Source of the DNA: Hemerocallis citrina
Lineage: Eukaryota; Streptophyta; Magnoliopsida; Asparagales; Asphodelaceae
Direction of reading: 5' to 3'
NCBI GenBank assembly: GCA_017893485.1
Contig: CM030363.1
Span: 83,182,230-83,246,229, forward strand
Length of the DNA: 64,000 bases
Under the pieces are notes generated by a model. It had not been told where the DNA came from and did no database searches. It saw nothing but the letters and a program-made list of their open reading frames with translations. Made by a program: the position numbers and the translations under genes. This document shows, one piece after another, positions 23,246 to 36,369 of this stretch (positions are counted from its first letter, which is position 1; each line of letters begins with the position of its first letter).

Positions 23246-25066
23246 TTAGTAGATTGTTGTAGTACATACTGATGGTTTGCAACTTAGTATAGAAATTGCA
23301 AGAGAATGTGGATGTGGATGTGGATGTGGACAGATTCAATGAAAAGAGAACTTAATTTTCAATTTTCTTGTACTAGTGCAACTGTGATGTCTACGTTGTC
23401 AATGTTACTTGTTATTGGATTACTTGAATTGCAACACCTAATTGTTCACGTATAAATAGTTTTGTTCAATTAGATTTTATCCCCCGGGGCATATTGTTAG
23501 ATTGTGATGTCTATGTTGTGTTGTAGTGCAACTTGTGATGTCTTTTTGTCCATCTTACTGATTATTAGATTGGGTCAATTTTTAGAGGTAATTGTCCAAT
23601 TACAAATAGTTTTCCTCAATTACGTTATACATCCATGGGATACTATTTGTTAGATAACAATTTTTAGGTGTATCCGTTAGTGTTTGAATTCCCTACTCTT
23701 TTGTTTGTCCTTTTACGGTTGCATTAGACAAGGGAAGCAGTAGTTATGTTGATACATGTAGCATAGTTCTTAAGGATGCAAGAAGGCAATGTTTGGTGAG
23801 GGATGGGTTCGAGAGGGATACGGAGGAGGGAGGTGTCAGAGTGATAACAATGAGAGAGCATTTTCTTTGAATTCTAAAGAATATAGTATGTTGATATGTG
23901 TAGTAACTTGAGAATGTATGTTCCAATCATGACGACTGGAAACGGGCGAGGGGATTTTTCTGCCGTGCAGAGGGATGCAAACAAAGGAAGATGAGGATGA
24001 ACGAATAACTGGAGCGAGATCAACGCTCCTTAAACTGGAAAGAGAACGTGTATGGAAAATCTGTTTATTTTCCTCCTCCTTTTTTTTGATGTATCCACAT
24101 AGTGCCTTTTTCGTTGGATTTGTATATTTATATATTTTCATATTTCTTCATGGGTTATGCACTGAAGTTTTTTTGTGATTACGTGCCCTTAAGCATTTGT
24201 ACATATATGTAATTATTGGAATCAATTGAATTTGTAAATAATTTGGAATGAATTGTTTAATTATTATGTTTGGTTATTGGAATAAATTTGTGCTCCTAAG
24301 TACTTTTGTATTGTTTATTATTCATTGATTTGTGGAAGATTACTGAAATAAAATCCTGAAAATTATTGTGAAATGAATTATAGGTATTTTGATGTGATAA
24401 AATAAACAACAACTCCCCATCTCAACTAAAAAAAAAATCCCCCAAATTTTCCGCCTAATATCCCAATTTTTCCTCCAAACTTTTTTTACTGTTTCAACTC
24501 CTTGTCTTAAACCTATATAGAGATAAGAGTATTTTCATCTTTGAAAAGTGAAAAACAACAGCACTTTTGACAAAAATACACCCCAAAATGGACGGAGTAG
24601 GTCATACTATCTAACGGAGCAAACTTAAGTAGAGTTATATGCATGCAAAAAATTGAGTATGGTTATCTACCAAAGTTGTAAAACTCAGTAGGGTTATCTG
24701 AAATTTACCATTTCTACAGCCAAACTAATGATACCCTGTACAAATTGCACAGCCTACATCAGTTTTGAGGGACTCATAAAATTATGTAGTAGTCCAAAAA
24801 AGTGTGAGAGAATTGAGATAAACGTATGAATATCATTCCTACCATAATTACTGAAATCTTCATTATCATTCTCATATAAATAGATGGTTTAGAGAATCAC
24901 TGCAAAACCATAATGTTATCCAATTGAATATTACTAAAGCTAAAAAATGCATGCAATGAAAAGATATCGCAAATTCAATTAATTAATGTTAACGGATATA
25001 TTACAATATCATTAACATTCAGTAAATAAGTTATACATTATAAACCATACATTATAGCACATGTTA
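23246..25066. other. Unassigned 1.8-kb A/T-rich region
   Basis: Right flank of LINE1. A diverged ~140-bp direct duplication is visible at about 23385-23500 and 23520-23650 (GTGCAACTGTGATGTCT versus GTGCAACTTGTGATGTCT). Short frames at 23744-24178 have no recognisable features. No gene is supported. Confidence 0.4.
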
Positions 25067-27301
25067 TGTAACCCCTGTTTCCCCAAACCCATATTTTATG
25101 TGTATTTTTCTATATTTAAAATTTTTGTACATTAATTTTTCTGCTTTCAAATTCTTTGTTAAAATGTGTTGTTAGATCTTCTGTTAAAACCTATTTTTAA
25201 TCAATAGTTTATTTATAACTAGTTCCCAATGATATTTTTTTTATAATACAAATATTTTTATTATGCTTTGGATTATTATGTTTATGTTTATGATTTTTTT
25301 ATGATTATTGTTTATTTTGTTATTCGTGTTACTTTATCTTTTACTCTTGATTGTTGATTTAAAAATCTATTCCTATTGTTATTTGTATTGGTAGTATTTC
25401 AAATAATTTCTATTTTGTAGATTAATATATATTTTGATATATAATCCTACTTTTATTTATTACATTATCTATTCAATTTGATATTTTATTTAAATCTTAT
25501 TTTAAAACCCTAACCCTAACATCTAAACCCTACAGCCTAGCACCCGGCCTACCCTCTAGTCTCTCTCCCTTGGTGTTCTCTTGTGGCTGCAAGCCACTAT
25601 TGTCATCATCCCTCTTGGATTATCTCTCTTTTGGTGGAATTGTTCGTGTGGAGGTTTTCGCTCAAGTTTGCTTGGATTCATTCGTTCGTAGATTTTTGTT
25701 TGTAGATTTTGCTTGTTGTCGATAATCCATTATTCTTGATTTTCGTCGTTCTTCATCTTCGGTTAAAGTAAGTAACTTGTACTCCAATTCCTTTGTTTGA
25801 TACAAGTCAAAAAGTTCGCCTATAGTATAGTTGGGTCTAGAGACGACTCTTGTTTGTGATTTCCTTGATGAGTTTTGTCTCTATTGTGAAAACTTGACCA
25901 TAGTTGCCTCACGACACAATCTTGATATGAATTAACTTACGATATGCCCGTTCTTGATTTGAACATGTATGTGAGACTTTTGTGAGAATTCGTGATTTGG
26001 TTGAGACCCATGTGATATATTTGGTGTGAACATGCTGGATACCCTAATTTATGATGTTTGGACACGTGGTAGACTCGATTTTATGTTTGGGTGTGTTTGG
26101 ATCAATTTTCTTGAATCTATGTCGGTTTTGTTTTAAGGGAAAAATCTGTAGTTTGTCGCTGATCTGTTTTGTTTGCTGTTTTGAACTATTTTAAAGTCAG
26201 TATCTTAATTTCGGTATAAAACATGAATTTTAGAGAATTTCATCTACTATTAAACCCCTTTGACCTTACTTGATTTTGTTTTCGTATGACTGAGTTATGA
26301 CTGTTTTACTACAGAGCTGTCGACCTTTTCCAGATTCTGTTTTCCGGTAATTTTGATGACAAATCATTTTAAAGAACTATGCTACATATATTATTTTGAC
26401 CCAAATCTTTGGTCAGTCTTTCTATACATATCTAGGGATTACCCAGAATTTTGGTAAATTTTATTGATGAGTTTTATGTGTTGTTTCATGCTCGCTTATG
26501 AAATCTATATTTGCTGTATTTTGCTCGCTGATATGTAAAGAACCTTATTTTCATTATGATTCCTTTTACTGTATGAGAAATGTTTGTAAAATATAAAAGT
26601 TATCTTATTCTATCTATTTTTTTCTCCCTTTGGCGGATTTAGATTTCGTTTCACGGCTTGTGAGATATTTCAGTTTTCGTACATCAGTGTTGGGAATTCC
26701 AGATTTGCCAAACTACCGTTTCTTGATATTTTTCTATTTTTGATGACTGAACTAATTTTTCTGGAATATTATGAAACTTTATATTTTGATTCTAGACATA
26801 TAGGGGAATACCCCAGATTTTTTTCGAATTTATTTGAAAGGTTTTGATGCAGTTTTCTTGACTGAGAATTCGTTTTACTGATTTCTGTCTGAACATATTT
26901 TTCTGGATTCAAACATGTTTTGAGTTATGATGTTGTGAATTCTATATGACTTATTTATACTCGCTGGATTCGTGTGGAAGTCTAATTTTCAGATCCTTCG
27001 ATGGATCCAGATTTGGATGTTTGTAGTAGCGGAAATCAATGTTTTTGTACAACACTGTCTTGCTGTCCTGAATTACAAAATTAGGTTGTTCTACCCTGTT
27101 ATGTGTTATCTTGTACCTGTACTTGTTTATCTTGCACCCTAAACCTGATACATGTTTATACCCTATTATCATTGCTTTGTTTTGCGACACATACATGCAT
27201 GCCTGATTATAATAATAAATAACCAAGCTGGGGTTAATGGGAAAGATCTAGTAGTGGATAATTCAGAAACGTGTACTCGGAAGGGGGCCCGTGTTTCCCA
27301 T

Positions 27302-27390
27302 ATTTGGAATTTGGTATATGATTTGGATTATTTGGAATTTGGTATATGATTAGGTTAATTTGGAATTTGGTATATGATTTGGATTACTTG
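27302..27390. repeat. Short tandem repeat, ~27 bp x 3
   Basis: TTTGGAATTTGGTATATGAT is repeated three times in a row with small changes, inside the long solo LTR. Confidence 0.9.
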
Positions 27391-27577
27391 TCCCCGAGTA
27401 TACTGCCCTCTATGGTCCACTATGAAATCTAAAACGAAATTGCATTGACTGTAGCAACCATGTAGTAAAAGGATGGATGCATGAAGTGCTACCTAGTTAG
27501 TAATTAATACAAGACTTACAAGAACATGACATCTGTATCTGTATCTGAAATCTGAATCTGAATCTGTTATTTGTATG

Positions 27578-28002
27578 TGTAACGCCCCTGCCCCTAGCTC
27601 GGACAATTTATACAATTTATAAGACAAATTAGATACTATGTAGTACAACTGCCCACCACAGGCTGCCTCTCAAAAGTTGGTTAACCGATTAGGTGACTCT
27701 TGATCCTTGGCTATATTATTTATATAATATTATATTCCTTTGATTTAACGATATGGGACTATTCCTATGCATGTACCTCTTTTTAATTCAACGTTATCAA
27801 ATATTCAAGACACCATCTCATGAATACCATCCAGCCATGCATTAATTGCATGAATACCATCCATGCAAGCTTTCACCAACAGCCACCTTTTTATTAACAT
27901 TTCAACATATATACCAATATATATCACAATCTGCCATTATATTATCCAATCTATATTATATATATATTTTTTCATATACTTTGAAAACTACGGGGTGTTA
28001 CA
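27578..28002 (-). repeat. LTR of TRIM copy 2 (left)
   Basis: A 425-bp LTR with TGTAAC...GTTACA ends. In minus orientation this is the 3' LTR. Confidence 0.95.
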
Positions 28003-28240
28003 CACACCCCCCCTTCAGAAAATCAGTGTCCTCGCTGAGCACAGGGCATGCACAATCTAGTGCAGGATCTAGTTTCTAGCCGATGTGGAATGGAGTACCA
28101 TGTTTCTGCGTGTTGTCCAGACCCCTAGCCCACCTCCGTGGATTTACCGGGCGTCCTGGCCACAACCCCGCTCCCTCTCAGGCATACATCTCACCCACTC
28201 TTACCCACACTCGGTGTCAAAAGTCAGCTCTGATACCATT

Positions 28241-28665
28241 TGTAACGCCCCTGCCCCTAGCTCGGACAATTTATACAATTTATAAGACAAATTAGATACT
28301 ATGTAGTACAACTGTCCACCACAGGCTGCCTCTCAAAAGTTGGTTAACCGATTAGGTGACTCTTGATCCTTGGCTATATTATTTATATAATATTATATTC
28401 CTTTGATTTAACGATATGGGACTATTCCTATGCATGTACCTCTTTTTAATTCAACGTTATCAAATATTCAAGACACCATCTCATGAATACCATCCAGCCA
28501 TGCATTAATTGCATGAATACCATCCATGCAAGCTTTCACCAACAGCCACCTTTTTATTAACATTTCAACATATATACCAATATATATCACAATCTGCCAT
28601 TATATTATCCAATCTATATTATATATATATTTTTTCATATACTTTGAAAACTACGGGGTGTTACA
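28241..28665 (-). repeat. LTR of TRIM copy 2 (right)
   Basis: A 425-bp LTR, one substitution from its partner. In minus orientation this is the 5' LTR, adjoining the primer site at 28237-28226. Confidence 0.95.
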
Positions 28666-31140
28666 GTATGTGGCTATCTGTTATCTGATCATCTGATTAC
28701 TTGTTATCTGTCTGATATTATAACTTCACACTATTATTTGACACTATCTGTATATCTGCCTATATGCTATTTGACTTTTGACACTTGACACATGTTAGTA
28801 TACCATGCTAGTTGATTCTGCAATATCATGCTAGGTCTGTTTATGCTATTATTTAGATTTGTTTAGTTTCCCCATGTGCTTGTATCCTACATTATAAGTG
28901 GCCCGTAACTTGCAATTGACGGGTACTTGTTTTCTTTTTCCTTCTTCTGCAAATTCACTAATTGTAGATCAGGATGGTCAGCTGCCCGATGGAGTATGTA
29001 ATCTAAAGTTCTAGTTGGCTGGATCTTTTGCTATCTTCATTTATTTCCTGTTGCTCATTTTGAATAATTGTATCTGCTACTTGGATATTTATCTTGTATT
29101 TGGGCAATGTGATCCAGCATAATTGTGTTATTCACATCATGACTATTTGAGATTACTATATTTTATTTCAAGTATTCTTGTTGGTATTTTGGTTCATATG
29201 TGTATGTGGTTGATTTTTTTGCTTCCGACTCTGATGATTCTTGTGAATGTTGTAAAGATCCTTGAACAGTTTATGGATGATGAAAATCATTCGCTGGGCT
29301 TTTGTCGCGTATCCGTATTTCGTATTCTCTTTTTGGGAAGCGGGACGTGACATGTTAAGATAAAGATAATAGACTAAGAAAATTATAATAAAAATTATAA
29401 ATTGTATTTGCTTAAAAATCTAATTCTAAGCTAGGGGATTTTCAAACAACTCATATCATTCTTTCACACGCGAAGCACACTTTGTACTCTAAAAAAGTGG
29501 GAGGAGAAGAGACTCTGTTTGAAGGAGTGAGATTTTTATATTGTTTTCATTTTTATAATAAAATCATGCATAGTTTACGTATTAATTGAATAGGAATTTC
29601 TACCTTGTTGTTTTTTTTTTAAGGAAAAGGTGGAATCTGGCCACCCTGTTTCATTAATAAGAGATTAACAAAACAAACTCAGAGTATTGAGTTCGTTACA
29701 AAATCCTACAAATATAACAAAAGACAGAAATTCCACCCCGAACATGGGGGGTGGGACCAAAGAAAACTAGAAAAACCAAAGAAAAATACATCATGGTCCC
29801 CCAAACAAAACCCTGGGGGGGTGGGCACCTCTGATCAGTGTCTGCCGCACAAGCTATCAATCAATCGTCGGACCGATCTCAATTTCCTTATCGTCGAACT
29901 CCTAAACCTGGAATACGCTCTCGATTTGTCCTCTAGGACCTGCTGTGGCCACAATAGCCCAAAAAGAGATAAGATGCATAGTGTGAGTCAAATTGCCAGA
30001 AATACTATTGCAAGTTCCAGGAAAGTAACGGTTATTTCTGTCTAGCCAAAGAACCCAGGTCACTGCGGCGATAGCGATATACCATGCTTCTCTCATAGCC
30101 CCCCGCCCTAACCCGAATTTAGGACCCACCCACAGTTCCTCATATACACTAAGGTATTGTGACGTCCCTAGGGCGGCGAGAACCTCTACGAGGACCGCTT
30201 TGCTCCGAGGGCACTAAAGGAAAAGGTGGTCTCTCGATTCCAATGTAGCAAGGCAAAACCCGCACTGGGTACCCACATTAGGCTGTCGCTTGGCTAGGTT
30301 TTCCCAAGTCAGAATCGCGTCATTCAAGACCAACCATAAGAAAGCTTTAATTTTAAGCAGTGCTTTTGTTCTCCAGATGACAGCCGACCATGTTGGTTTA
30401 CAACCCCTAAAGTGAATGCGGTTGTACATGGAGCGAACTGAGAACTTCCCATTCTTCTCTACACCCCATGATTTCTTATCAGGGCCCTGGGAGCAATGAA
30501 TTCCGGCATTGATGATAAGGTTCTGGAGTTCCATAAATCTAAGCTGGGAACCTAAATCAAGCGCTTGTTTGAAAGGAGGTTTCCAGGTGCCCCTTTTCCA
30601 TGCTGAGGCCACCGTGCAATGAGGATGTGACGCTTGTTCATATAGGTCTGGGAACATATTTCTGAGTGGGTGCTCCGAGCACCACTTATCCAACCAGAAT
30701 CTGGTAAGTCTGCCATTGCCGATGACTGACTTCACGCAACTATTGAATGGTTCGTAAGCTTTAGCGATGTCGTTCCAGAACCAGGAGACCCGGGGGCCTA
30801 TCCTGAAGCCTAGGTTTCTCGTTCCATTATCCTGCATATATCCCTGAGCAAATTGCTACCACCCTTCTCCATTAGGATGGAAAACTTTCCACCACCATTT
30901 GCCCAATAGAGTCAGGTTCATATCTCGAAGGTCGATGATGCCTAGGCCCCCATGTTTCTTTTTCATACATGTCTTCTCCCATCTAATGAGATGGTACCCC
31001 CCTCGTTCCGGGTCTGCCCCTTTCCATAGAAATCATTTTCGCGTGCGATCAATCCTCTAAATCACCCATTGCGGCATTTCAAAGAAGTAGAGGTAATAGG
31101 TAGGCAAGTTTGAAAGAACGGCGTTGATAAGCATAACTCT

Positions 31141-31157
31141 CCCCCCCCCCCCCCCCC
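31141..31157. repeat. Poly-C tract (17 nt) in LINE2 ORF2
   Basis: LINE1 and LINE3 have only short C/G runs at the matching place, so this copy alone expanded, or was mis-assembled. It changes the reading frame. Confidence 0.9.
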
Positions 31158-33334
31158 TCCCAAGGATAGGGCTTTCCCCTTCCACCCAGCAAGCCCCTTG
31201 TCGACCTGATCAATAATGGGTAGCCAGTCTGCCTTTTTGAGTCTCCCGGGTCTTAGTGGCAACCCTAAGTACTGGATGGAAAAACTCTCAGTAGGGCAGT
31301 TGAGTATGGTGGCATGGTCCAAAGCCTCTTTTGGTGTCAGGGCAATGGAAATGAGTGCACTTTTGTGGAAGTTGACCCTAAGGCCAGACCAGGCTTGAAA
31401 ACAATAAAGGATACCCTTAAAGACGGTGGTCTCTCCTAGGTTTCCATTGCCGAATAGAAGCGTGTCATCTGCGTATTGGAGAATAGAGCACCCTTGTCGA
31501 TTGGTTCCTTTGGCTACTGGGACAACCCAACCTAATCGTCCATACTTAGTCATCATGGAACGGAGGACGTTAGCAACGATGGTGAAGAAGAAAGGTGATA
31601 GGGGATCGCCTTGTCTAAGACCCCGTCTGCAGGGGAATTGGTGTCTAGAGACCCCATTCACCAAAATCGCTGACCTGCTGGTGGTAAGGCAAGTGTGTAT
31701 CCACTTGATCTATCTCTCCCCGAAGCCTTTCCTTGCCAGTGCTTCCAACAAACAATCCCATTCCACAGAGTCGTAGGCTTTCTCAAAGTCCAGCTTCAAG
31801 AGGTAACTCTTAGAATTCGACGTGTGGCAATGATGGATCGTTTCTTCGGCTGTTGCCATACTGTCTTGTATGCAACATCCTTTGATGAATCTGATCTGGT
31901 CTTGACTTATAAGGCCATCCATCACCTTACCTAGTCTGTTGGCTAGGGTCTCGGTAATGATCTTTACCGAACAATTGAGGAGGCTAATAGGGCGATAGTC
32001 TCCGACTCGTCGGGAGTCTTCTCTCTTAGGGATTAGTACTACCTCAGCAGAGTTGAATCTCCCTAGCTTAAGTTTATGCTCGTAGAAGTCTGCAAACAAC
32101 TTCAGAAGGTCATCTTTGATCTCCTCCCAAAAGATCTGATAAAAAATTATCAGGAACCCATCTGGTCCAGGGGCTTTATCTTTTCCCATTTGTTGAACCG
32201 CCTCCCATACCTCTTTCTCGTTAAAGGGAACTTCGAGGGACTGCAACTTAGAATTGGGGTTATCTAACTGATCCTGCCAGAAGTCTGGTTGGAGAGGGAT
32301 CCTCATTTCAGCTTTTTGACAAATGAGTTGTTTGTAATAGGATTGGAAAGCCTACCTAATAGCGTTGTCGTCTTGCACCATACCGGAATCCGTGTGGATC
32401 GATTAGATGAGATTGGACCTCCGCCGAGCACTTGCCACTCGATGGAAGAATGCGGTGTTCACGTCTCCCTCTTTGAGCCATGATATTCTGGATCTTTGCT
32501 GCCATTTGATCTCCTCCATCCTGTAAAGGTGGTCAATTTCCTATCTGAGCTGCATCAGTCTATTCCGTTCCTCCTGTAGCAGGTCCCTAGTTTCTTCTAT
32601 TTTTTCCAGCTCCTCAATACCTTCCAGAAGGGATTCCTTAGCTTGCCAGATCAGCGCAAATCTAATACGGTCCCATTTCCTGAGTTTGCCACGAAGCCTT
32701 CTAATTTTTTCACACCAAATAGCGGTCGCCTCGGTGGCCGAAGTCGAGCGAGACCAACATTCGTTGACCATGTGATGGAAACCTTGGAATTCTAACCACG
32801 CTTTTTCAAACCTAAACCTTGAGGGCTTCCTTGGTTGGTTTTCCCCTGAGGATAGGAAAATGGGTACGTGGTCTGAGGTTGGCTTTGGGATAGACCTAGC
32901 CGTAGCCAACGGAAATTTGGCCTCCCAGTCCGTGGAGACCAAAATTCGATCTAGCTTGGCTAGAATGGGCTCCGCTTGCATGTTGGACCAGGTGAAGAGC
33001 CTGTCAGAGATGGGAATATCAACTAGATCCAGATCTGAGATGACCTCATTAAAGGCTTCCCTATCTGCATCGCAGGCACCTCTACCCCTATGCTCTGAGG
33101 CGAATCTGGTGATATTGAAGTCGCCCCCCACCACCCAAGGGTGAGGCCAACGTGCTTTCACCGTTCTAAGTTTCGTCCAGAAGGCCCTTCGAGCGTCAGA
33201 AGTGTGAGGTCCATAGACCACCGTGACCAACTGAGTCCACTGGTCGGATTTACGCTGTAGTAAAACTGACAAAGAGAACTGCCCGTGGAGCTCACCTAGG
33301 CAGTTAAAGTAGTCTAGGTTAAAACCTAGCGCGA

Positions 33335-33660
33335 TGCCCCCGGAAGCCCCCATCGACGGGGATATTTTCCATTCAGAAATTTGTCTACCCCCCACTCTAC
33401 TAAGTCTGTGTGTGAGTGACAATTTGGTTTCCTGAAGACCCACGAAATTGGCTTTCGACCTAGCGATGACCACCCTCACCATTTCTCTCTTACCCCTTGC
33501 CCCCGGAAGCCCCCACCGACGGGGATATTTTCCATTCAGAAATTTGTCTACCCCCCACTCTACTAAGTCTGTGTGTGAGTGACAATTTGGTTTCCTGAAG
33601 ACCCACGAAATTGGCTTTCGACCTAGCGATGACCACCCTCACCATTTTTCTCTTACCCTT
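33335..33660. repeat. 163-bp tandem duplication in LINE2 endonuclease
   Basis: Segment 33335-33497 is repeated at 33498-33660 nearly base for base (CATCGACGG versus CACCGACGG; TTTCTCTC versus TTTTTCTC). As 163 is not a multiple of three, it shifts the endonuclease frame. LINE1 has a single copy. Confidence 0.96.
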
Positions 33661-33698
33661 CATACCTAGACCTCTCACATTCCAGAATAGAGCCTCCA

Positions 33699-34496
33699 TT
33701 AATTAATAGAATGGGAAGGATCGTGACTCGTTTCGGGTAACGAGTTCAAATTCAAGTTAAGATTAACCCTCTCTGTCTCCCATCCTCTAATCTTGTTGAG
33801 GGGGAGGGAGTTCCTGTCTGTATCGTTAACTGCAAGACCACAGGTATTGGCTAGACTAAAAATTTCGTTATCAGTCATGAAGTTAAAAATAGAAGCTAAG
33901 AAGGAGCGCGTACCTCCGTCGCTAGTCTTTGAGGATTTGGCGGCCGCTGCGATCTCCAGATAATCATCTAAGGACTCCACTATGGCCCTTTTAGCCACCT
34001 TCTGGACTCTGAAACCTGTGTGTGTTTGGCCCGGCTAGGTGCAGTCAGCTGTGTTGGGGGATAGGTGGAGGGCACAAACTCAGGAGAGGTGGCACGGAAG
34101 TCCACCTGAAAATCATAATCCTCTGACTCCATAGAATTCTCCTCAGAATAGACGCAATCATCTTCTAGATTCAACCTGCCTTTCACTATTGTCGTCTTCA
34201 TCTTGTGGTGGACTCTGTACAACTGCGCCTCCCGTATTGGGCCCCTCAATGGGCTCATCACTTGTCGCCACTTCTTGTAGAATAATTGTCTCCCCATTGG
34301 TGGACCCCTCAATAAGCCCACTGCATGCCACTTCCAGTATATTTGGTTGCATTTCAGGCCCCGTACTAGTGTGTAGAACAACTGGGCTCTCGGTAGGCCC
34401 CTCTAAAATAACCCCTCCTCCGTTATAAAAGCCCCCCCCTCCTTTTCGTACCCAACTGAACCAGTGGGCTTGGGCCCACTCGAGTCCACCTGGACA
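33699..34496 (-). pseudogene. LINE2 ORF1, C-terminal part
   Basis: Two overlapping open segments (34381-33980 and 33998-33699) match the C-terminal part of LINE1 ORF1, sharing ESLDDYLE and GGTRSFLASIFNFMTDNEI. The frame change near 33990 and the LTR insertion at 34497 break it. The end overlaps the ORF2 start by one base. Confidence 0.85.
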
Positions 34497-36218
34497 TGTA
34501 ATGCCCTGATTTTTCAGTTAATGAAAAATTATTTATTTTGCACGTAGTGTGCACGTGCAATATTTTGGTTGAATTAAATCTTATAATTATTTTTATTGTG
34601 ATGTGTATAAATATTTAGATATGTGTTTTCAAATTATTTTATACAAAAACCTTTTCTTTAAATGAATAGAAAGCCTTATTTTTAAAAGCCTTTTTCCTAA
34701 AGCCCAAAATGTAATTTATTTATTTTATTTTTTAAAATAACCATTTTGGCCCAGAAACTAAAGCCCATGGACTATATTTTTACACAACTTGCCATGTAGA
34801 ATACAATTTAAAAGATTATTTTATTTTTATACAAAATTTAAATGTACAATTTTAGGCCTAGTTGCATGCACGTGCACTACACATACACGTGCAAAATGCA
34901 TGCTCTTCTTGTGGCCGGTTGTGCTTTGTTTTTGGAGGGAATTCAAATTTTTAATGGTGATCATGGTGGTGGTTATTTAGATGTGGATAGTTATTGTAAC
35001 TCCTACTCTCATCCTAGCCTTCCATCCTACAACCAACCAACTAATCCTAACCCTTCATTCTAGTTGATTTTAGTATAAATACCCCCTCCCATGGCTAGTT
35101 ATTTTGTGCTTAATATTTCCTTCCAAATCTATAGTCTAATAGTATTATTTAGTAGTAGTTGTGAGTTAAAAAGATTGAGTGGTGTATGGGATTGTGCTTG
35201 CATTTTTCCAAGGAGAAGAGGCCGGCTATTCAAGGAAGAGACTTTCGGTGTTGGTGCTTGTGGAGCTTGTGCGCGCATCATCTAGGAGGAGGTGCATTCA
35301 TTTGCAAAGGATCTTATTGCTATTGTGTTGTTTTCTCTCCATACAAGGTGGGTAAAATTCTCCATATTTCTAAAGTAGAAATGCTTGTTAGAATGAATGA
35401 ATGATAGTGGGTTTAATTTTCCTTAAGAATGATGCTAGTATGATATTGAGACATGATGCATGGAAAATACTAATAAGAATGCATGTTTAATTGGAAAGTT
35501 AGTTTATAAATTGATTGGAATGATTATGAATAACTTGTATGTGGTTTTATTATTAAGATTGAGTTGTGGGTAAAAATTTTCCTATTCTTAAAGTAGAATT
35601 GCATGCTAGTTTAATTAGAAATTTGAAGCATGAAATTGATTAAGAAAGAGCACACTTTAATTGGAAAAGAATGACTTTCTTGAATGATTGAGATGTGAAT
35701 ATGCAAATTGATAAGTAGTTCTATAAATTGTGATGTACATGATTTGACTAGAAGCATAGATTGATTAATGAAAACACATTTGTTACTATCAAAGAACTAC
35801 ACACAAAGTTAGTAGTTTGAGTTTTACTATCTCATGTATTAGATAGACCCTTTGTGTTGATATGGGGTGAATAAATTCAAATATGAGTTGTGTGTAGAAA
35901 AATGATTAAAATCAGTGGATTAATGTGAAATGTAGTGACAAAAAGATTAGAATACTATGAGGCAAAGAAACATCAAAAAGAGGAAAATGGTAGTGTTAGA
36001 ATGTATAATTTGAATTAATGATGTAAAAATATGTTTTAATTATTACAAAAATTATTTTGCTCACACTGATATATAAATTATGTGAAGTAAAATTAATCTG
36101 GAATTATACAGTATATTTGGATGAGAGCAAAATGAAACAAAAGCTAGTTGAACATCGAAATGTTCTAAGTAACAGAGAGCATAAGTTAAAGGGAATTGAA
36201 AATATACTTATGAAAACT

Positions 36219-36291
36219 GAGCGCGTAGCTCAAGTGGTCTTGTACTGCGGTTGGGTTCTCTGGGCTGATCGGTTCGAATCCCTGTAACCGT
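36219..36291 (+). other. tRNA-like module 1 in long LTR (copy A)
   Basis: An A-box-like TAGCTCAAGTGG (36226-36237) and a perfect B-box GGTTCGAATCC (36271-36281) are spaced as in a tRNA gene. An intervening TGCGGTTGGGTTCTC is also present in copy B. The T-arm pairs only partly and the acceptor arm is poor, so a working tRNA is unlikely. It looks tRNA-derived and could still bind TFIIIC. Confidence 0.6.
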
Positions 36292-36369
36292 ATATAATTT
36301 TCCACATTTTTGTAAACATATAGATCACCGACAGAGAGTAACAAATACCTATTTTCCCCTCTTTATAGC

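Larger units (their letters stand above)
27578..28665 (-). mobile_element. TRIM retrotransposon, copy 2 (recent)
   Basis: Two 425-bp LTRs (27578-28002 and 28241-28665) differ at a single visible position (ACTGCCCACC versus ACTGTCCACC). They flank a 238-bp interior. On the minus strand the LTR is followed by the tRNA-Met primer site TGGTATCAGAGC (28237-28226), and a purine tract GAAGGGGGGGTGTG precedes the other LTR. The 5-bp duplication GTATG is perfect (27573-27577 and 28666-28670). Interior and LTR share long blocks with TRIM copy 1, so they are one family. Confidence 0.96.
25067..29352 (+). mobile_element. Long solo LTR of a Ty3/gypsy-type element
   Basis: The segment opens TGTAACCCC, closes GGGACGTGACA, and is flanked by a perfect 5-bp duplication TGTTA (25062-25066 and 29353-29357). 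Without the nested 1.1-kb TRIM it is about 3.2 kb and has no coding region. About 440 bp in, a leader-like stretch begins with AACCCTAACCCTAAC (~25505). It is pyrimidine-rich and ends in a strong splice donor, GGTTAAA/GTAAGT (~25767). LTRs of this size and end type fit the Del/Tekay group of chromoviruses; that assignment is an inference. Confidence 0.82.
29857..33699 (-). pseudogene. LINE2 ORF2: endonuclease/reverse transcriptase, broken
   Basis: The endonuclease begins at 33699 (MEALFWNVRGLG) with VGLQETKLS, but a 163-bp tandem duplication (33335-33660) puts the rest out of frame. The remaining endonuclease (GGDFNITRF near 33120; SDHVPIFL near 32865) continues to a linker rich in charged residues. 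The reverse transcriptase has LKLDFEKAYDSVEWD near 31800, GLRQGDPLSPFFF near 31620 and YADD near 31480. A run of 17 C at 31141-31157 disrupts the GRVVL region. The C-terminal zinc region is at 30300-30214 and the protein ends IGPTID at 29857. About six separate open segments remain, so it is inactive. Confidence 0.92.
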
